DNA of 64,000 bases from JAMQKA01 sp031569985. Its GTDB lineage: Bacteria > Bacteroidota > Rhodothermia > Balneolales > Balneolaceae. Under the pieces are notes generated by a model. That model saw nothing but the letters and a program-made list of their open reading frames with translations, was not told the origin of the DNA and made no database searches. The stretch covers positions 248,001-312,000 of the forward strand of contig NZ_JAMQKA010000001.1 in NCBI RefSeq assembly GCF_031569985.1, given 5' to 3'. Positions 10,084-19,298 of this stretch are shown here, piece by piece (within the stretch, counting starts at the first letter, position 1; each line of letters begins with the position of its first letter). Made by a program: the position numbers and the translations under genes.

Positions 10084-10268
10084 TTCTGTTTTTCACTTCC
10101 GTTACCAAATTCACTTGTTACACAGTAAAACCCGAGGGTATCTACTACTCATTTTTGATTAGAAATACTTAATGTTTGTAAAATATATTAAATACCTGCC
10201 CCCTTGTGGTTCTGGAATTAAAGGATAGGTGTACATGTCTTAAAGAAAGGTGTTAATTAAACTCTCTA

Positions 10269-10805
10269 TTATTTTATGCAGCTGGCAATTTTTTTAATTG
10301 CCTCTACCATCTGGTTTTGTACCGTGCGGACTGATATGGACATCACATCTGCAATTTCTTTATAAGAAAACCCTTCAAGACGACTTAATTTAAAAATTAG
10401 CTTTCTACGGGGTGGCAGAGTGCTAATTAAAAATTCTAATCGGTTTTCCAATTCTTTGTAGATAAAATTCTCATCTGGTTGGTACTTTTTAGAAACTAAT
10501 CCCTCTGCATTATCATCCAATGATTCATTGTCACTCTTTTCCTTTTCTATATAGTTTAATGCCTGGTTTCTGGTTGCCGTATAAAGATACTTCTTAAAGT
10601 TGGGATCCAGACTCAATTTATGACGGCGCTGCCACACCTTTAAAAATACATCTGAGACGACTTCTTCTGATAGATCCACACTTCCAACATATTGGAACGC
10701 AAAATCACAGAGTTGAGAATAATACTTTTTATACAGCTCTTCCAATCCTGTTTGGTTATCAGCTTTGATAAGCGTTAATAATTCTCTGTCTGATCTCACA
10801 TTCAT
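10269..10805 (-). CDS. ECF RNA polymerase sigma factor, FecI-like
   Basis: This 178-residue protein has sigma-70 region 2 in the first half (YKKYYSQLCDFAFQYVGSVDLSEEVVSDVFLKVWQR). Region 4 has a helix-turn-helix (LEGFSYKEIADVMSISVRTVQNQMVEAIKKI). It belongs to the Bacteroidota ECF family that pairs with FecR. It probably activates the susC operon and is held inactive by the FecR-like protein until ligand is sensed. It is the first gene of the locus; a 199-bp A/T-rich gap separates it from the next operon. Confidence 0.93.
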   Translation of the reverse strand: MNVRSDRELLTLIKADNQTGLEELYKKYYSQLCDFAFQYVGSVDLSEEVVSDVFLKVWQRRHKLSLDPNFKKYLYTATRNQALNYIEKEKSDNESLDDNAEGLVSKKYQPDENFIYKELENRLEFLISTLPPRRKLIFKLSRLEGFSYKEIADVMSISVRTVQNQMVEAIKKIASCIK

Positions 10806-11004
10806 CCGTACTTCCTGGTTTCATTATGCATTCAACTATGCATACACTTAATTCTTCCTCTCACAACTCCCTGTTTTAAAACCAATTATTGATCACCAGA
10901 TTACTTTATCTTAACAATTAATAAATAATATTCATTTATGAATATTTATTCATCTAGTAAAAGAACTACCCTAAGTATGAAATTACTCAACAGTATTGCG
11001 TATT

Positions 11005-12030
11005 CTACATTCTGATAACTGAATTTTTTTCAGCGGATTTATAAATAGCTTCCTGTACCTTTAAACTGCGCAGATAATTAGAGCCATTTGTTTCAAAAGG
11101 TTCATTTTTCATTAATCCATTCAGGAAGTGCTGTTGAGTATAAAAGACACTATCTCCGGCAAATCCTCTTTTCTCATGATTATAATCGACTCTTTGAATA
11201 GATTTCCCCAGTTTCTGAATTGACAAGTTACCATCACCGTCTAGTCTCATAGTGCCACCGCTCCCCTCCACTGTGAATTCTCCGAAGGTATATCTATCAT
11301 CTTCATAGCGACTCTCATTGTACCTGTTGCCGTCATATAGTCCCATCGCTCCTGAAGTAAAGTTTAGATGCACGATACCCGCGTCTTCACCTTTAATCTC
11401 TTTGTTGAACTTTTTCAACCGGGCGTACACCGAACTGACCTCACCGGCTAAATACCTGTAAGTGTCGATAAAATGAATTCCCGTCTCGTAAATCAGCAAC
11501 CGGGGCATATTCCTGAAATAAGGTTGCCGGTCCATGTAGGCATCCGCTGTCCATCCATCACCAGTACGCATCCTGAAGTTCAGAAAATGAAGCTGATCAC
11601 CGATCTCACCCAGATCAACCATAGCTTTAATTTTCCTGTACCATGGCTGAAATCTCCAATTTTCGTGAACCATAAACCGAACTTCTCGTTTGCGAGTATA
11701 TTCAACTATTGATAAAGCCTCCTCATAAGTGGGGGCCAATGGTTTTTGACAAATAATGGCACTATCCAGATCGGCAGCTAGCTTGATCAATTCGAAATGG
11801 TTGGATGGAGGTGTGATGATATCAACAAAATCAGGTTTTTCCTTTTCCAGCATCTCCCTCGCATCTTCATACACGTTAGGGATATCCCATTCCTCTGCTA
11901 CACATTCGGCTTTATCCTTATCCAAATCACAGATTGCTTCTATCTTCACATTGTCGATTCGATCCCACGCCTCGTAATGGTACTGGCTAAAATACCCTGC
12001 CCCTATACCTACACCTTTCAGATCAGACAT
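11005..12030 (-). CDS. Gfo/Idh/MocA-family NAD(P)-dependent oxidoreductase
   Basis: The 341-residue protein has an N-terminal Rossmann fold with GVGIGAGYFS (residues 6-15) and the family's catalytic-lysine motif QKP at 95-97. A C-terminal GFO_IDH_MocA substrate domain follows (YETGIHFIDTYRYLAG). Such enzymes oxidise or reduce hydroxyl groups of sugars, inositols and sugar acids. It is the last gene of the sugar-acid operon, 12 bp after the MFS stop. I expect it to oxidise the imported substrate or an intermediate. The exact substrate is not deducible. Confidence 0.85.
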   Translation of the reverse strand: MSDLKGVGIGAGYFSQYHYEAWDRIDNVKIEAICDLDKDKAECVAEEWDIPNVYEDAREMLEKEKPDFVDIITPPSNHFELIKLAADLDSAIICQKPLAPTYEEALSIVEYTRKREVRFMVHENWRFQPWYRKIKAMVDLGEIGDQLHFLNFRMRTGDGWTADAYMDRQPYFRNMPRLLIYETGIHFIDTYRYLAGEVSSVYARLKKFNKEIKGEDAGIVHLNFTSGAMGLYDGNRYNESRYEDDRYTFGEFTVEGSGGTMRLDGDGNLSIQKLGKSIQRVDYNHEKRGFAGDSVFYTQQHFLNGLMKNEPFETNGSNYLRSLKVQEAIYKSAEKNSVIRM

Positions 12031-12042
12031 AATTCATATCAC

Positions 12043-13296
12043 CTATACAGTTTTAATTGGTTTATCTGGCTTCATAAATGACCAAGCTATAATTGATAAA
12101 AGGGCAAAGAAGGCTGCGAGATAGAAAAAGGTATCTGTTGTGCCGGTCATCGATGTCAGGTAGGGAAATGCCAGGGAAGCAAGGAATGAGCCGAAGAAAT
12201 TCCCGGCCATATTCATTGTTCCTGATACCGTACCTGAAAACTTTTTGCCGATATCCACGCAGAATGACCATGAAGGACTGAGTGTCATATCAGCACCAAA
12301 GATTGCAATCGAAAGAAATAGTACGGCTCCGCCTGGGGTATCCATCTGCATACTTGCCAATACACCCACCGCCACAAGTATAAATCCCATTATCGCCGGA
12401 AGGCGACGGGAAAGTTTCCACTTCCCCTTTCGGTAAATGTAGTCCACCAAAAAGCCTGAAAAGAAGTTACCCGCGGCCCCTGCCAAAAACGGAGCAGAAG
12501 CGTAGAAACCCGTTTCCACCATGGTCAGATCATACGTCTGTTTGAGGTAGGGAAATAACCACGAAAGACAAAAAAAGAATATAAAATTACTGCCAAAGTA
12601 TTGGAACATCGCTAGTATTACGTTCCCGGATTTCAGAACATTCCAGTACGAAAGCTTCCCCTTGGCCTCCTTTTCGGTAAGCTTCTGTCTCGTATCGAGG
12701 ATATATTCCTTTTCCTCATCGCTGATGCCAGGATGATCCTCCGGCTCATCTCTAAACCACCAATACCAAAACAGCGCCCAAAAGAAGCCAATAATGCCAA
12801 AAATGTAAAAACTCATACGCCAGCCTACTGTGCTTATCAGCCAAGCTACGGCGGGCAAAGCTACTGCAGCTCCTATTCGAGAGCCCGAAAAATTTATTCC
12901 CGTTACGATACCCCTTTCCTTTAATGGAATCCATGAATACACTGCTCGCGACATACCGGGAAACGCGCCAGCTTCTCCAGCTCCAAACAGGAAACGGGCT
13001 ATCAACATGGATATAAAATTAAACGCGGCACCAGTAGCTATTGTAAACGTTGACCAAGCCGTGACAATCCCCGTCAACAATTTTCTCGGTCCATACTTAT
13101 CTGCCACATAACCGGTTGGTACCTGAGCAAGTGAATATCCAAGAGCAAAAATGGCGAAAACCCAACCCATTTGAGTATCAGTGAATCCTAATGTTAGGGA
13201 AATCGATTCTTCTGCAGCTGAAATCATAGCCCTGTCGATATAAAGCAACAATGAGAGGGAGAAGGTGCCTATGACGAAAAGGAATCTTTTTTTCAT
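12043..13296 (-). CDS. MFS transporter, anion:cation symporter type
   Basis: The 417-residue protein has about 12 predicted membrane helices and the MFS signature between helices 2 and 3 (GYVADKYGPRKLLTG). The start (FSLSLLLYIDRAMISAAEESI) resembles the ACS branch, which includes hexuronate, glucarate and phthalate permeases. It most likely brings an organic acid or sugar acid across the inner membrane by proton symport. It is 38 bp after the kinase gene and 12 bp before the Gfo/Idh/MocA gene, so co-transcription is likely. Confidence 0.88.
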   Translation of the reverse strand: MKKRFLFVIGTFSLSLLLYIDRAMISAAEESISLTLGFTDTQMGWVFAIFALGYSLAQVPTGYVADKYGPRKLLTGIVTAWSTFTIATGAAFNFISMLIARFLFGAGEAGAFPGMSRAVYSWIPLKERGIVTGINFSGSRIGAAVALPAVAWLISTVGWRMSFYIFGIIGFFWALFWYWWFRDEPEDHPGISDEEKEYILDTRQKLTEKEAKGKLSYWNVLKSGNVILAMFQYFGSNFIFFFCLSWLFPYLKQTYDLTMVETGFYASAPFLAGAAGNFFSGFLVDYIYRKGKWKLSRRLPAIMGFILVAVGVLASMQMDTPGGAVLFLSIAIFGADMTLSPSWSFCVDIGKKFSGTVSGTMNMAGNFFGSFLASLAFPYLTSMTGTTDTFFYLAAFFALLSIIAWSFMKPDKPIKTV

Positions 13297-13334
13297 GACA
13301 TTGTAATTATCAGATTAGATTATTTCAGTTTCAT

Positions 13335-14738
13335 CTACTTAGTTAATTTCCCTTTTATGCGTCTAATTGCCGTTAATAATGCCTCATCTCCACCCACATT
13401 TCCCGGGAATATTATATAAGGCATACCGGGATATTTGCTCTCTTTTCCCAACTTCCACACAGGTATTCCGGGTATTATTTGGCCCATCACCTGGGCCTTT
13501 TTTACATTTAATGACTTTGTAGCGATATCACTGGATGTTATTCCACCTTTAGCAATTAAGAAGGAAGGGGTCACAGTGAGTGTACCTACTAAATCCGAAA
13601 TAAACGTTGAAATTTTGTTTCCTATGTCCAGGTTCTCTTTAGCATTATCTGCTATTATCACTTCTCTACTGGTGTAAACCAGCAGATCCTGATTGTTTTG
13701 AATCTCTGTTTGAATGGAATCAACCCACTCTATCAAAAATGTTTGCGGATCATGATGTTGTAGTAAACGCTTAACATCAATGACCATCGGTTTGACATCT
13801 CCTTGTTCAATTACCTTGTTGATTTGTCGTGTGGTTTTATCCACATACGATCCTGCAATAATCAATCCTCCGTTCCCTGATTTGTACGCAAGCTCCGCAT
13901 GTGTTAAAAGACTTCTTTGTTCAATACCACCTATCGATGCCACAAAAGAGGCTGCAGTTCTGGCTACAAACGATCGGTTACTTTTAAGCAAGGCCAGGGC
14001 AAATTTGTCGATATCGTGATAGCTCACGGCGTCTGCAATCAAGTAATTTCCCTTATCTGCATCTATAATCTTCAGAACCAGGTCCTGAATACTGTTATTA
14101 CGAATCACATTTATAGGAAAACAGGTAACCCGAGTATCAGTTACATCTCCCCCTGTTTTTTCATTAAGCCATTCTACCAAGTGTGAAGATTTATAACCAA
14201 ATGTGGCATCTTGAGCATATTCAGTCTCGCTACATGGAATAAATTGTCCATCTTCTTTGGCATAGTGTGTTGAATTGAATGTGAGCCTGCCCCCTTCAAT
14301 AAAAGCAGGGTGCAAAACCTTTAGGTCGGGTACTTTTTCGATCACATCCAAAATGGCATCCATTTCTTCAGGATGATGCCCACGAAGGGTTGAATCGCTA
14401 CGTAGTACTACGTTATAGTCTCTACCAGTCTCAACGGAAGCGGTCCTCAAATTGTGAGCTATTGTAGTTATAAGCTTAGCAGCATCTTCTCCGTCCAAAC
14501 TTCTTGAGTTTGTCAATACGTAAAATAGAGGGTACTTTTCACGGAAAAGCTCGGTTAGCTGTTCAACGTCCCCAGAGGTGATGACAGGCAAATCATGGAC
14601 CGTTTGGGTACCTGTAGGATCGTCGTCAAGGACTACCAAAGAGCGGTTAAGTTTTTTATTTGCCTCCCTAATATCACTTGACAAGCGATACCCAGGGCTC
14701 TCGTTAATCCAATTTTCAATTTCCTGTTGTATACTCAT
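13335..14738 (-). CDS. Four-carbon acid sugar kinase family (DUF1537)
   Basis: The 467-residue protein carries the N-terminal sugar-binding motif VLDDDPTGTQTVHD (about 36-49) and the C-terminal nucleotide-binding GGITSSDIA...GNVGGDEAL region, the full DUF1537 architecture. Characterised members (OtnK, DtnK and relatives) phosphorylate tetronates or 3-oxo-tetronates at C4. Here it is translationally coupled to the upstream cyclase gene (ATGA overlap, 4 bp). The partner dehydrogenase PdxA2 and decarboxylase OtnC of known tetronate pathways are absent from the cluster. An isopropylmalate-type dehydrogenase occupies that place. Substrate is inferred as a C4 sugar acid. Confidence 0.88.
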   Translation of the reverse strand: MSIQQEIENWINESPGYRLSSDIREANKKLNRSLVVLDDDPTGTQTVHDLPVITSGDVEQLTELFREKYPLFYVLTNSRSLDGEDAAKLITTIAHNLRTASVETGRDYNVVLRSDSTLRGHHPEEMDAILDVIEKVPDLKVLHPAFIEGGRLTFNSTHYAKEDGQFIPCSETEYAQDATFGYKSSHLVEWLNEKTGGDVTDTRVTCFPINVIRNNSIQDLVLKIIDADKGNYLIADAVSYHDIDKFALALLKSNRSFVARTAASFVASIGGIEQRSLLTHAELAYKSGNGGLIIAGSYVDKTTRQINKVIEQGDVKPMVIDVKRLLQHHDPQTFLIEWVDSIQTEIQNNQDLLVYTSREVIIADNAKENLDIGNKISTFISDLVGTLTVTPSFLIAKGGITSSDIATKSLNVKKAQVMGQIIPGIPVWKLGKESKYPGMPYIIFPGNVGGDEALLTAIRRIKGKLTK

Positions 14739-15385
14739 ATTTCCTTCCCTTCTAGCGCAATTACGCGTGCTGGGGAACCATCTCCACCTTTAATTTTTAA
14801 TGGAAAAGCGAATACTGTACATATGTCCTTCTGCAGTTGATCAATATTTGTCAGCCCCTCAATAATTGTCACGTCTCCCGCCATCAAAATCCGGTGAATA
14901 CGGGTTACCTCATCTAGATTATTAACATCAGCAATGGAAGGAGGTTCAACACCTAACATCTTAATTTTGTGATTCACTAAACACTGGGCCACTTCTTCTG
15001 AAATTCTTGGCAATCCATCGCGGTATCTTTGTTTATAAAGGTGTTCAGACCAACCACTCCCGATCAACAGGCTATCTCCGGGCTTGAATTTATTGATGAC
15101 AGGGTCCAGGTCAGATACTGAAATCAGATATGAATCCCTCTTTATTGATAATCTCAGAATATGAGCCTTCCCAATGAAATCAGAAGGTTGATACTCATTT
15201 ATTGTTTTATCACTTACACCAAAATGGTGAGGAGCGTCCATGTGGGTACCAGAATGGGCATATATTTTTATCGTCTTTGCATTCCAACCATCACGATTCA
15301 GTATTTTTGTGTCTTCGAACGACACCCCTTCCATGCGATCGTCATAGGTTATGGTTAAGTCTACAAAACGACCTTCTGGTATCAT
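14735..15385 (-). CDS. Cyclase-family metal hydrolase (kynurenine-formamidase-like fold)
   Basis: The 216-residue protein has the family motif HSGTHMDAPHHF, with metal ligands about His44, His48 and Asp50. Members hydrolyse amides, lactones or isatin-like rings, and several are simply annotated as cyclase. It overlaps both neighbours by four bases (ATGA) and so is made together with the dehydrogenase and the kinase. In this setting a lactonase-type ring opening of an oxidised sugar is a reasonable guess. It could instead be a true kynurenine formamidase, but no tryptophan-pathway gene is nearby. Confidence 0.75.
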   Translation of the reverse strand: MIPEGRFVDLTITYDDRMEGVSFEDTKILNRDGWNAKTIKIYAHSGTHMDAPHHFGVSDKTINEYQPSDFIGKAHILRLSIKRDSYLISVSDLDPVINKFKPGDSLLIGSGWSEHLYKQRYRDGLPRISEEVAQCLVNHKIKMLGVEPPSIADVNNLDEVTRIHRILMAGDVTIIEGLTNIDQLQKDICTVFAFPLKIKGGDGSPARVIALEGKEI

Positions 15386-16440
15386 GAGTCTATATTTTTT
15401 ATGATTTGATCGGTAACCTGGTCTGTCTTGGCATCTCCACCCAGATCTTTTGTTTTAAGACCTGAGGCTGTTGTTTTTTTAATTCCATCTACAATAGCAT
15501 TTGCTGCTTCAACTTCTCCAAGATGCTCCAGCATTAGGGCCCCCGACCATATAGTACCGATTGGATTCGCAAGATTTTTGCCTGCAATATCTGGAGCTGA
15601 ACCATGGATTGGTTCAAACATTGAGGGATAATCTTTTTCAGGATTTATATTCCCACTGGGACCCAGACCGAGACTGCCCATAATGGAACCTCCCAGATCA
15701 CTCAGAATGTCTCCTATCATATTTGTAGTTAATACCACATCAAACACTTCAGGCCTCAATACAAAACTTGCTGAAGCGTTATCTACGTACATTTGGTTGT
15801 ACTCAACATCACTGTATTGCTCAGCCACCTCTCCGATCACTTTATCCCAATACGCCAAAGTATTTATGAGCGTGTTGGACTTAGTAACATTGGTTACACG
15901 TTTCTTTCTTTTTCTTGCAAGCTTAAATGCATAGTGGGCTACTTGCTCTATCCCCTTCCGTGTAAAAACGCTGGTATCCGTAGCTAGACCATGGGGTTCA
16001 TCTGGATGGATAATCTTGCCATTCTGAACAAACTCTCCCTCATTATTCTCCCGGATGATCACGAAATCAATATCATCCATACCCTTGTTGCACAACGGAC
16101 TATCAATACCGGGAAGCAGTTTTACAGGGCGCAAATTGATGTACTGTTTGAAATGGACTCTTACCTTAAATGTATACATCATCGCCGGTAGCGTATCATC
16201 CACATCAGGCAAGCCGACTGCTCCAAAGTATATGGCATCATATCTACTCAAAATATCCAGCCCATCTTCTGGCATGAAATCTCCATGCTTTTTGTAATAG
16301 CCCGCCCCCCAATCAAACTCTTTTACTTCTAGCCCAAAATTGAACTTCTTAGCTACCTGATTTAATACCCTGAGCCCAGGAGGGATAATTTCACTACCGA
16401 TTCCGTCACCGTGAACTGCTGCAATCTTATATTCTTTCAT
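15382..16440 (-). CDS. Tartrate/D-malate/isopropylmalate-type beta-decarboxylating dehydrogenase
   Basis: This 352-residue protein starts with the NAD-binding HGDGIGSE motif (10-17). It has the substrate loop YINLRPVKLLPGIDSPL typical of tartrate dehydrogenase/D-malate enzymes, a catalytic Lys in NVTKSNTL, and the metal Asp region DVVLTTNMIGDILSD. The family oxidises a 2-hydroxyacid and removes the beta-carboxylate as CO2. It is the first gene of the operon and faces the aldolase gene across a 244-bp promoter region. I suspect it acts on a tetronate or phosphotetronate, in the role PdxA2 plays elsewhere. Tartrate or D-malate remain simple alternatives. Confidence 0.85.
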   Translation of the reverse strand: MKEYKIAAVHGDGIGSEIIPPGLRVLNQVAKKFNFGLEVKEFDWGAGYYKKHGDFMPEDGLDILSRYDAIYFGAVGLPDVDDTLPAMMYTFKVRVHFKQYINLRPVKLLPGIDSPLCNKGMDDIDFVIIRENNEGEFVQNGKIIHPDEPHGLATDTSVFTRKGIEQVAHYAFKLARKRKKRVTNVTKSNTLINTLAYWDKVIGEVAEQYSDVEYNQMYVDNASASFVLRPEVFDVVLTTNMIGDILSDLGGSIMGSLGLGPSGNINPEKDYPSMFEPIHGSAPDIAGKNLANPIGTIWSGALMLEHLGEVEAANAIVDGIKKTTASGLKTKDLGGDAKTDQVTDQIIKNIDS

Positions 16441-16542
16441 TTATAGAATTTGTTTTTAGGACTAAACTGATTTAATAACTGTGATCCCACCGCCAGACCC
16501 CTCTTTTACCCATAGAGTACTGCTGGCAATCTATTAATGAAT

Positions 16543-16582
16543 ATAGTATATTGAATTTTGAATACAAAATTCAATATACTAT
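16543..16582. promoter_or_regulatory. Perfect 18-bp inverted repeat, candidate operator
   Basis: Arms at 16543-16560 and 16565-16582 are exact complements around a 4-nt AATA centre. The inner part reads TTGAATTTTG-AATA-CAAAATTCAA. It lies between the divergent dehydrogenase operon (start 16440) and the aldolase gene (start 16685). This is where a shared repressor site should be, and a GntR/FCD regulator is encoded just after the aldolase. Dimeric GntR proteins bind palindromes, although this one is longer than most. A bidirectional terminator is unlikely because both flanking genes point away. Confidence 0.55.
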
Positions 16583-16684
16583 TTGTTTTGGTTTGTTAAG
16601 TTGGGCTACAGAAATGATATCACATTAAATCTAATTCATTACACAGAACTCTGATCTTGAACTTACCCTTAAATAATTAACATA

Positions 16685-17749
16685 ATGATATTTCCACCTG
16701 GAGTACTTACTGGAAACTCGGTAACTAACCTTTTTGAATATGCCAAGGAGCAGGGATTCGCTATTCCTGCGGTCAATGTAACTGGTACCAACAGCATAAA
16801 CGCGACACTCGAAGCGGCAAATGCTGTTAAATCACCCGTAATCATCCAACTATCAAATGCTGGCGCCCACTTTTTTGCTGGGAAACATCTAAGTAATACA
16901 AACCAAGAGGCTTCTATTACAGGAGCGGTTTCAGCGGCTCAGCATGTCCATGAAGTGGCTGAACATTACGGCGTAAGTGTGTTACTGCATACTGACCACG
17001 CCAATCGGAAACTCCTTCCATGGGTGGATGGACTACTAAAGAAAAATCGCATCCATCTTGATAAAACGGGCAAACCACTCTTTAGCTCTCACATGATTGA
17101 TCTGTCTACAGAATCTATCGAAAAAAACCTCGCAACTTGTCGTAAATACCTCAAGACAACGAGCAAGCTGGACATTACTCTGGAAATAGAACTTGGTGTA
17201 ACTGGCGGTATAGAAGACGGGTTCGATCATTCCGATGTAGAACAAAGTAGTATGTACACCAAGCCCATGGAAATACTTCGTGCGTATGAAGAGCTCTCGA
17301 AAATTAGTAAAAAGTTTACTGTAGCAGCCTCTTTCGGCAATGTTCACGGTGTATATAATCCAGGTAATGTTGAACTGAAACCCGAAATACTTAAACATGC
17401 ACAGGAGTTAATTAAAACAGAGTGTGGGACTACTGACAATCCGGCTACTTTCGTTTTCCATGGCGGATCGGGTTGCAGCAGAGGGCAGATCAGGGAGGCA
17501 ATATCTTACGGTACCGTAAAAATGAATATCAATACTGATCTGCAATGGGCCTTCTGGCAAAGAATACGAGACTACTATCAACAGAACGAAGCGTACCTGC
17601 AGTCGCAAACCGGAAATCCTGAAGGCGCAGACAAACCTAATAAACCATATTACAATCCCCAGGTGTGGCTCCGGGAAGGAGAAATAGGAATTGTTAATCG
17701 GTTGCTTAAAACCTTTGAAGACCTTAATTGTATAAACCAGAACAGTTGA
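16685..17749 (+). CDS. fbaA: Class IIA fructose-bisphosphate aldolase
   Basis: The 354-residue protein matches the length of class IIA enzymes. It has the zinc and catalytic residues HTDH (His102, Asp104, His105), the ELGVTGG segment, NVHGVY with a zinc His, and FHGGSG with another. The phosphate-binding NINTDLQWAF is also present. It condenses DHAP with glyceraldehyde 3-phosphate reversibly. It is transcribed away from the sugar-acid operon and precedes the GntR gene. A separate class I aldolase lies at 40266-41342, so this copy may be dedicated to the sugar-acid pathway, passing DHAP into fructose 1,6-bisphosphate. Activity on another phosphoketose is possible. Confidence 0.9.
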   Translation: MIFPPGVLTGNSVTNLFEYAKEQGFAIPAVNVTGTNSINATLEAANAVKSPVIIQLSNAGAHFFAGKHLSNTNQEASITGAVSAAQHVHEVAEHYGVSVLLHTDHANRKLLPWVDGLLKKNRIHLDKTGKPLFSSHMIDLSTESIEKNLATCRKYLKTTSKLDITLEIELGVTGGIEDGFDHSDVEQSSMYTKPMEILRAYEELSKISKKFTVAASFGNVHGVYNPGNVELKPEILKHAQELIKTECGTTDNPATFVFHGGSGCSRGQIREAISYGTVKMNINTDLQWAFWQRIRDYYQQNEAYLQSQTGNPEGADKPNKPYYNPQVWLREGEIGIVNRLLKTFEDLNCINQNS

Positions 17750-17936
17750 AATTCAGCAATTAATTTCTGAATAAATATTTTCATAATGGACATGCTGAAT
17801 CCCTGAAAATCGTTAGCTAATTTTCATTTATAATCGTTACTCTGGTGCTAAATTAAGAATCGTAGTATAATTACTATTAATATTTTTATGTAGGAAGATT
17901 CAAAATTCAGTGTCAGGGTAGTATAACATCATAAAT

Positions 17937-18578
17937 ATGGCTAGAGCACCAGAGCATATAGATTTAACCTCCTGGATACATGAGGAATTGAAATCACAGA
18001 TCTTGGAACACAAACTAAAACCAGGACAAAAAATAATACAGGAAGAAGTAGCGGAAGATCTTGGAGTAAGCCGCACACCTTTGCTCAAAGTATTACAAAT
18101 CTTAGAGGCTGAATTCCTCGTGGAAAGCAAACCGCGCAGAGGATATTATGTCAGAGAAATCAGCAATAAAGAGATGATTGATGTATTTGATTGTCGAGAA
18201 GTACTCGAAGGACTGGCAGCTCGTCTCGTTGCAGAAAGAGCTAACGACTCTGAGATAGAAACTATTAAAAACTGCTTTTCCCAATTTATAGAATCCGACG
18301 GACCTATCAATGAAGAGGAATATGAAAAAGCAGACCAACGATTTCATAGCCTAATCAGTAAAGTATGTAATAATAAAATGTTAGCCCGACTGGAAATGAT
18401 TGGGAATGTACACATATTAGCCTATCAAAAAGGCTTACTAAGACCACCGGAAGAAACATTATCAGAGCATAAAAAAATTATAACAGCACTACTCAATAGA
18501 AATGGAGAAGAGGCTGAAAGAGCTATGAGAATTCATATAAAACGTAGCCGAGAGTCCTTGAAAGAAAAAATAGATTAA
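17937..18578 (+). CDS. GntR-family regulator, FCD subfamily
   Basis: The 213-residue protein has an N-terminal winged helix-turn-helix (residues about 10-75, EEVAEDLGVSRTPLLKVLQILEAE). A C-terminal all-helical FCD domain follows, with metal-binding positions in DQRFH, GNVH, LSEH and RIH. FCD regulators sense organic acids or sugar acids and usually repress adjacent catabolic genes. It is 187 bp after the aldolase gene on the same strand. The perfect palindrome at 16543-16582 is its likely operator. Its presence supports an acid-sugar substrate for the operon. Confidence 0.9.
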   Translation: MARAPEHIDLTSWIHEELKSQILEHKLKPGQKIIQEEVAEDLGVSRTPLLKVLQILEAEFLVESKPRRGYYVREISNKEMIDVFDCREVLEGLAARLVAERANDSEIETIKNCFSQFIESDGPINEEEYEKADQRFHSLISKVCNNKMLARLEMIGNVHILAYQKGLLRPPEETLSEHKKIITALLNRNGEEAERAMRIHIKRSRESLKEKID

Positions 18579-18764
18579 CTAGAAAGGTACTTATTGTAAT
18601 TAATTAGACCCTAACCCCATTCAAGGAAAGGGCTTATAAGAGAGTAGTTGGATAATATTAGAACTCACGACTTCCTGATCCCTAATCAATGTAACATTCT
18701 AACAATCTATTTTTGAATTTTCTTTCTCAATCCTCCTCTGCTTTTGAAGTAAATTATTGTCCCT

Positions 18765-19280
18765 TCAAATGCGTATAACCTTCCACCAAACCCGGAACTG
18801 TTTAAAGTAAAAATGTCGGGTAGCCGGCTTTATACCAGGCTTAAAGATGACGTTTTCAAAATGCTGTTGCCTAACCATTAATGGAGAGAGGTCAGCTATA
18901 CCGTTTAGATCTATAAAATGCTCAATTGCCTGCTCATAAGCTCCACAGCTGTCCATTGTCCGATTTTTCGCATTCTTCACGGTAGAATTAGAAAGGTGAG
19001 ACTTTTTCATATAAAAATAATCGGCGGCCTCTCTTACGGTGTAAAGATTAATCGAATGATCTTTACCGTCCAGGGAATCCAGAATAACGACCGGATCAAA
19101 ATTTTTAGCAAAAGGATCTATTGCTCCGCTTTCTTCAAGCTCTTCTAATTTCTCTAATGCTTCTTCGGCCTGATCTTTATATCGGAGCTTTAAGCTTTTG
19201 GTGATCCTATCTCTTTTACCATTGATTGTCCTGGAAAATCTGATATAGTAGTATCTTCCTCTTTTCTTTAATGAAGCCAT
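18765..19280 (-). pseudogene. Truncated tyrosine recombinase (integrase N-terminal part)
   Basis: The 171-residue frame begins like a tyrosine integrase arm-binding domain (MASLKKRGRYYYIRFSRTINGKRDRITKSL) and continues into a SAM-like core-binding domain (SNSTVKNAKNRTMDS...ATRHFYFKQFRVWWK). It then stops. The catalytic domain with R-H-R-Y is absent, and no continuation is seen in the 186 bp downstream. It cannot recombine on its own. It lies 201 bp from the 3' end of tRNA-Pro and points away from it, the normal place for an integrase that used the tRNA as attachment site. I read it as the remnant of an integrated element. Confidence 0.75.
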
Positions 19281-19298
19281 AATTTAGGGTATTTCAAA

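Noticed and set aside
18765..19280. Functional integrase
   Set aside because: Only the arm- and core-binding parts exist; the catalytic R-H-R-Y domain is missing.
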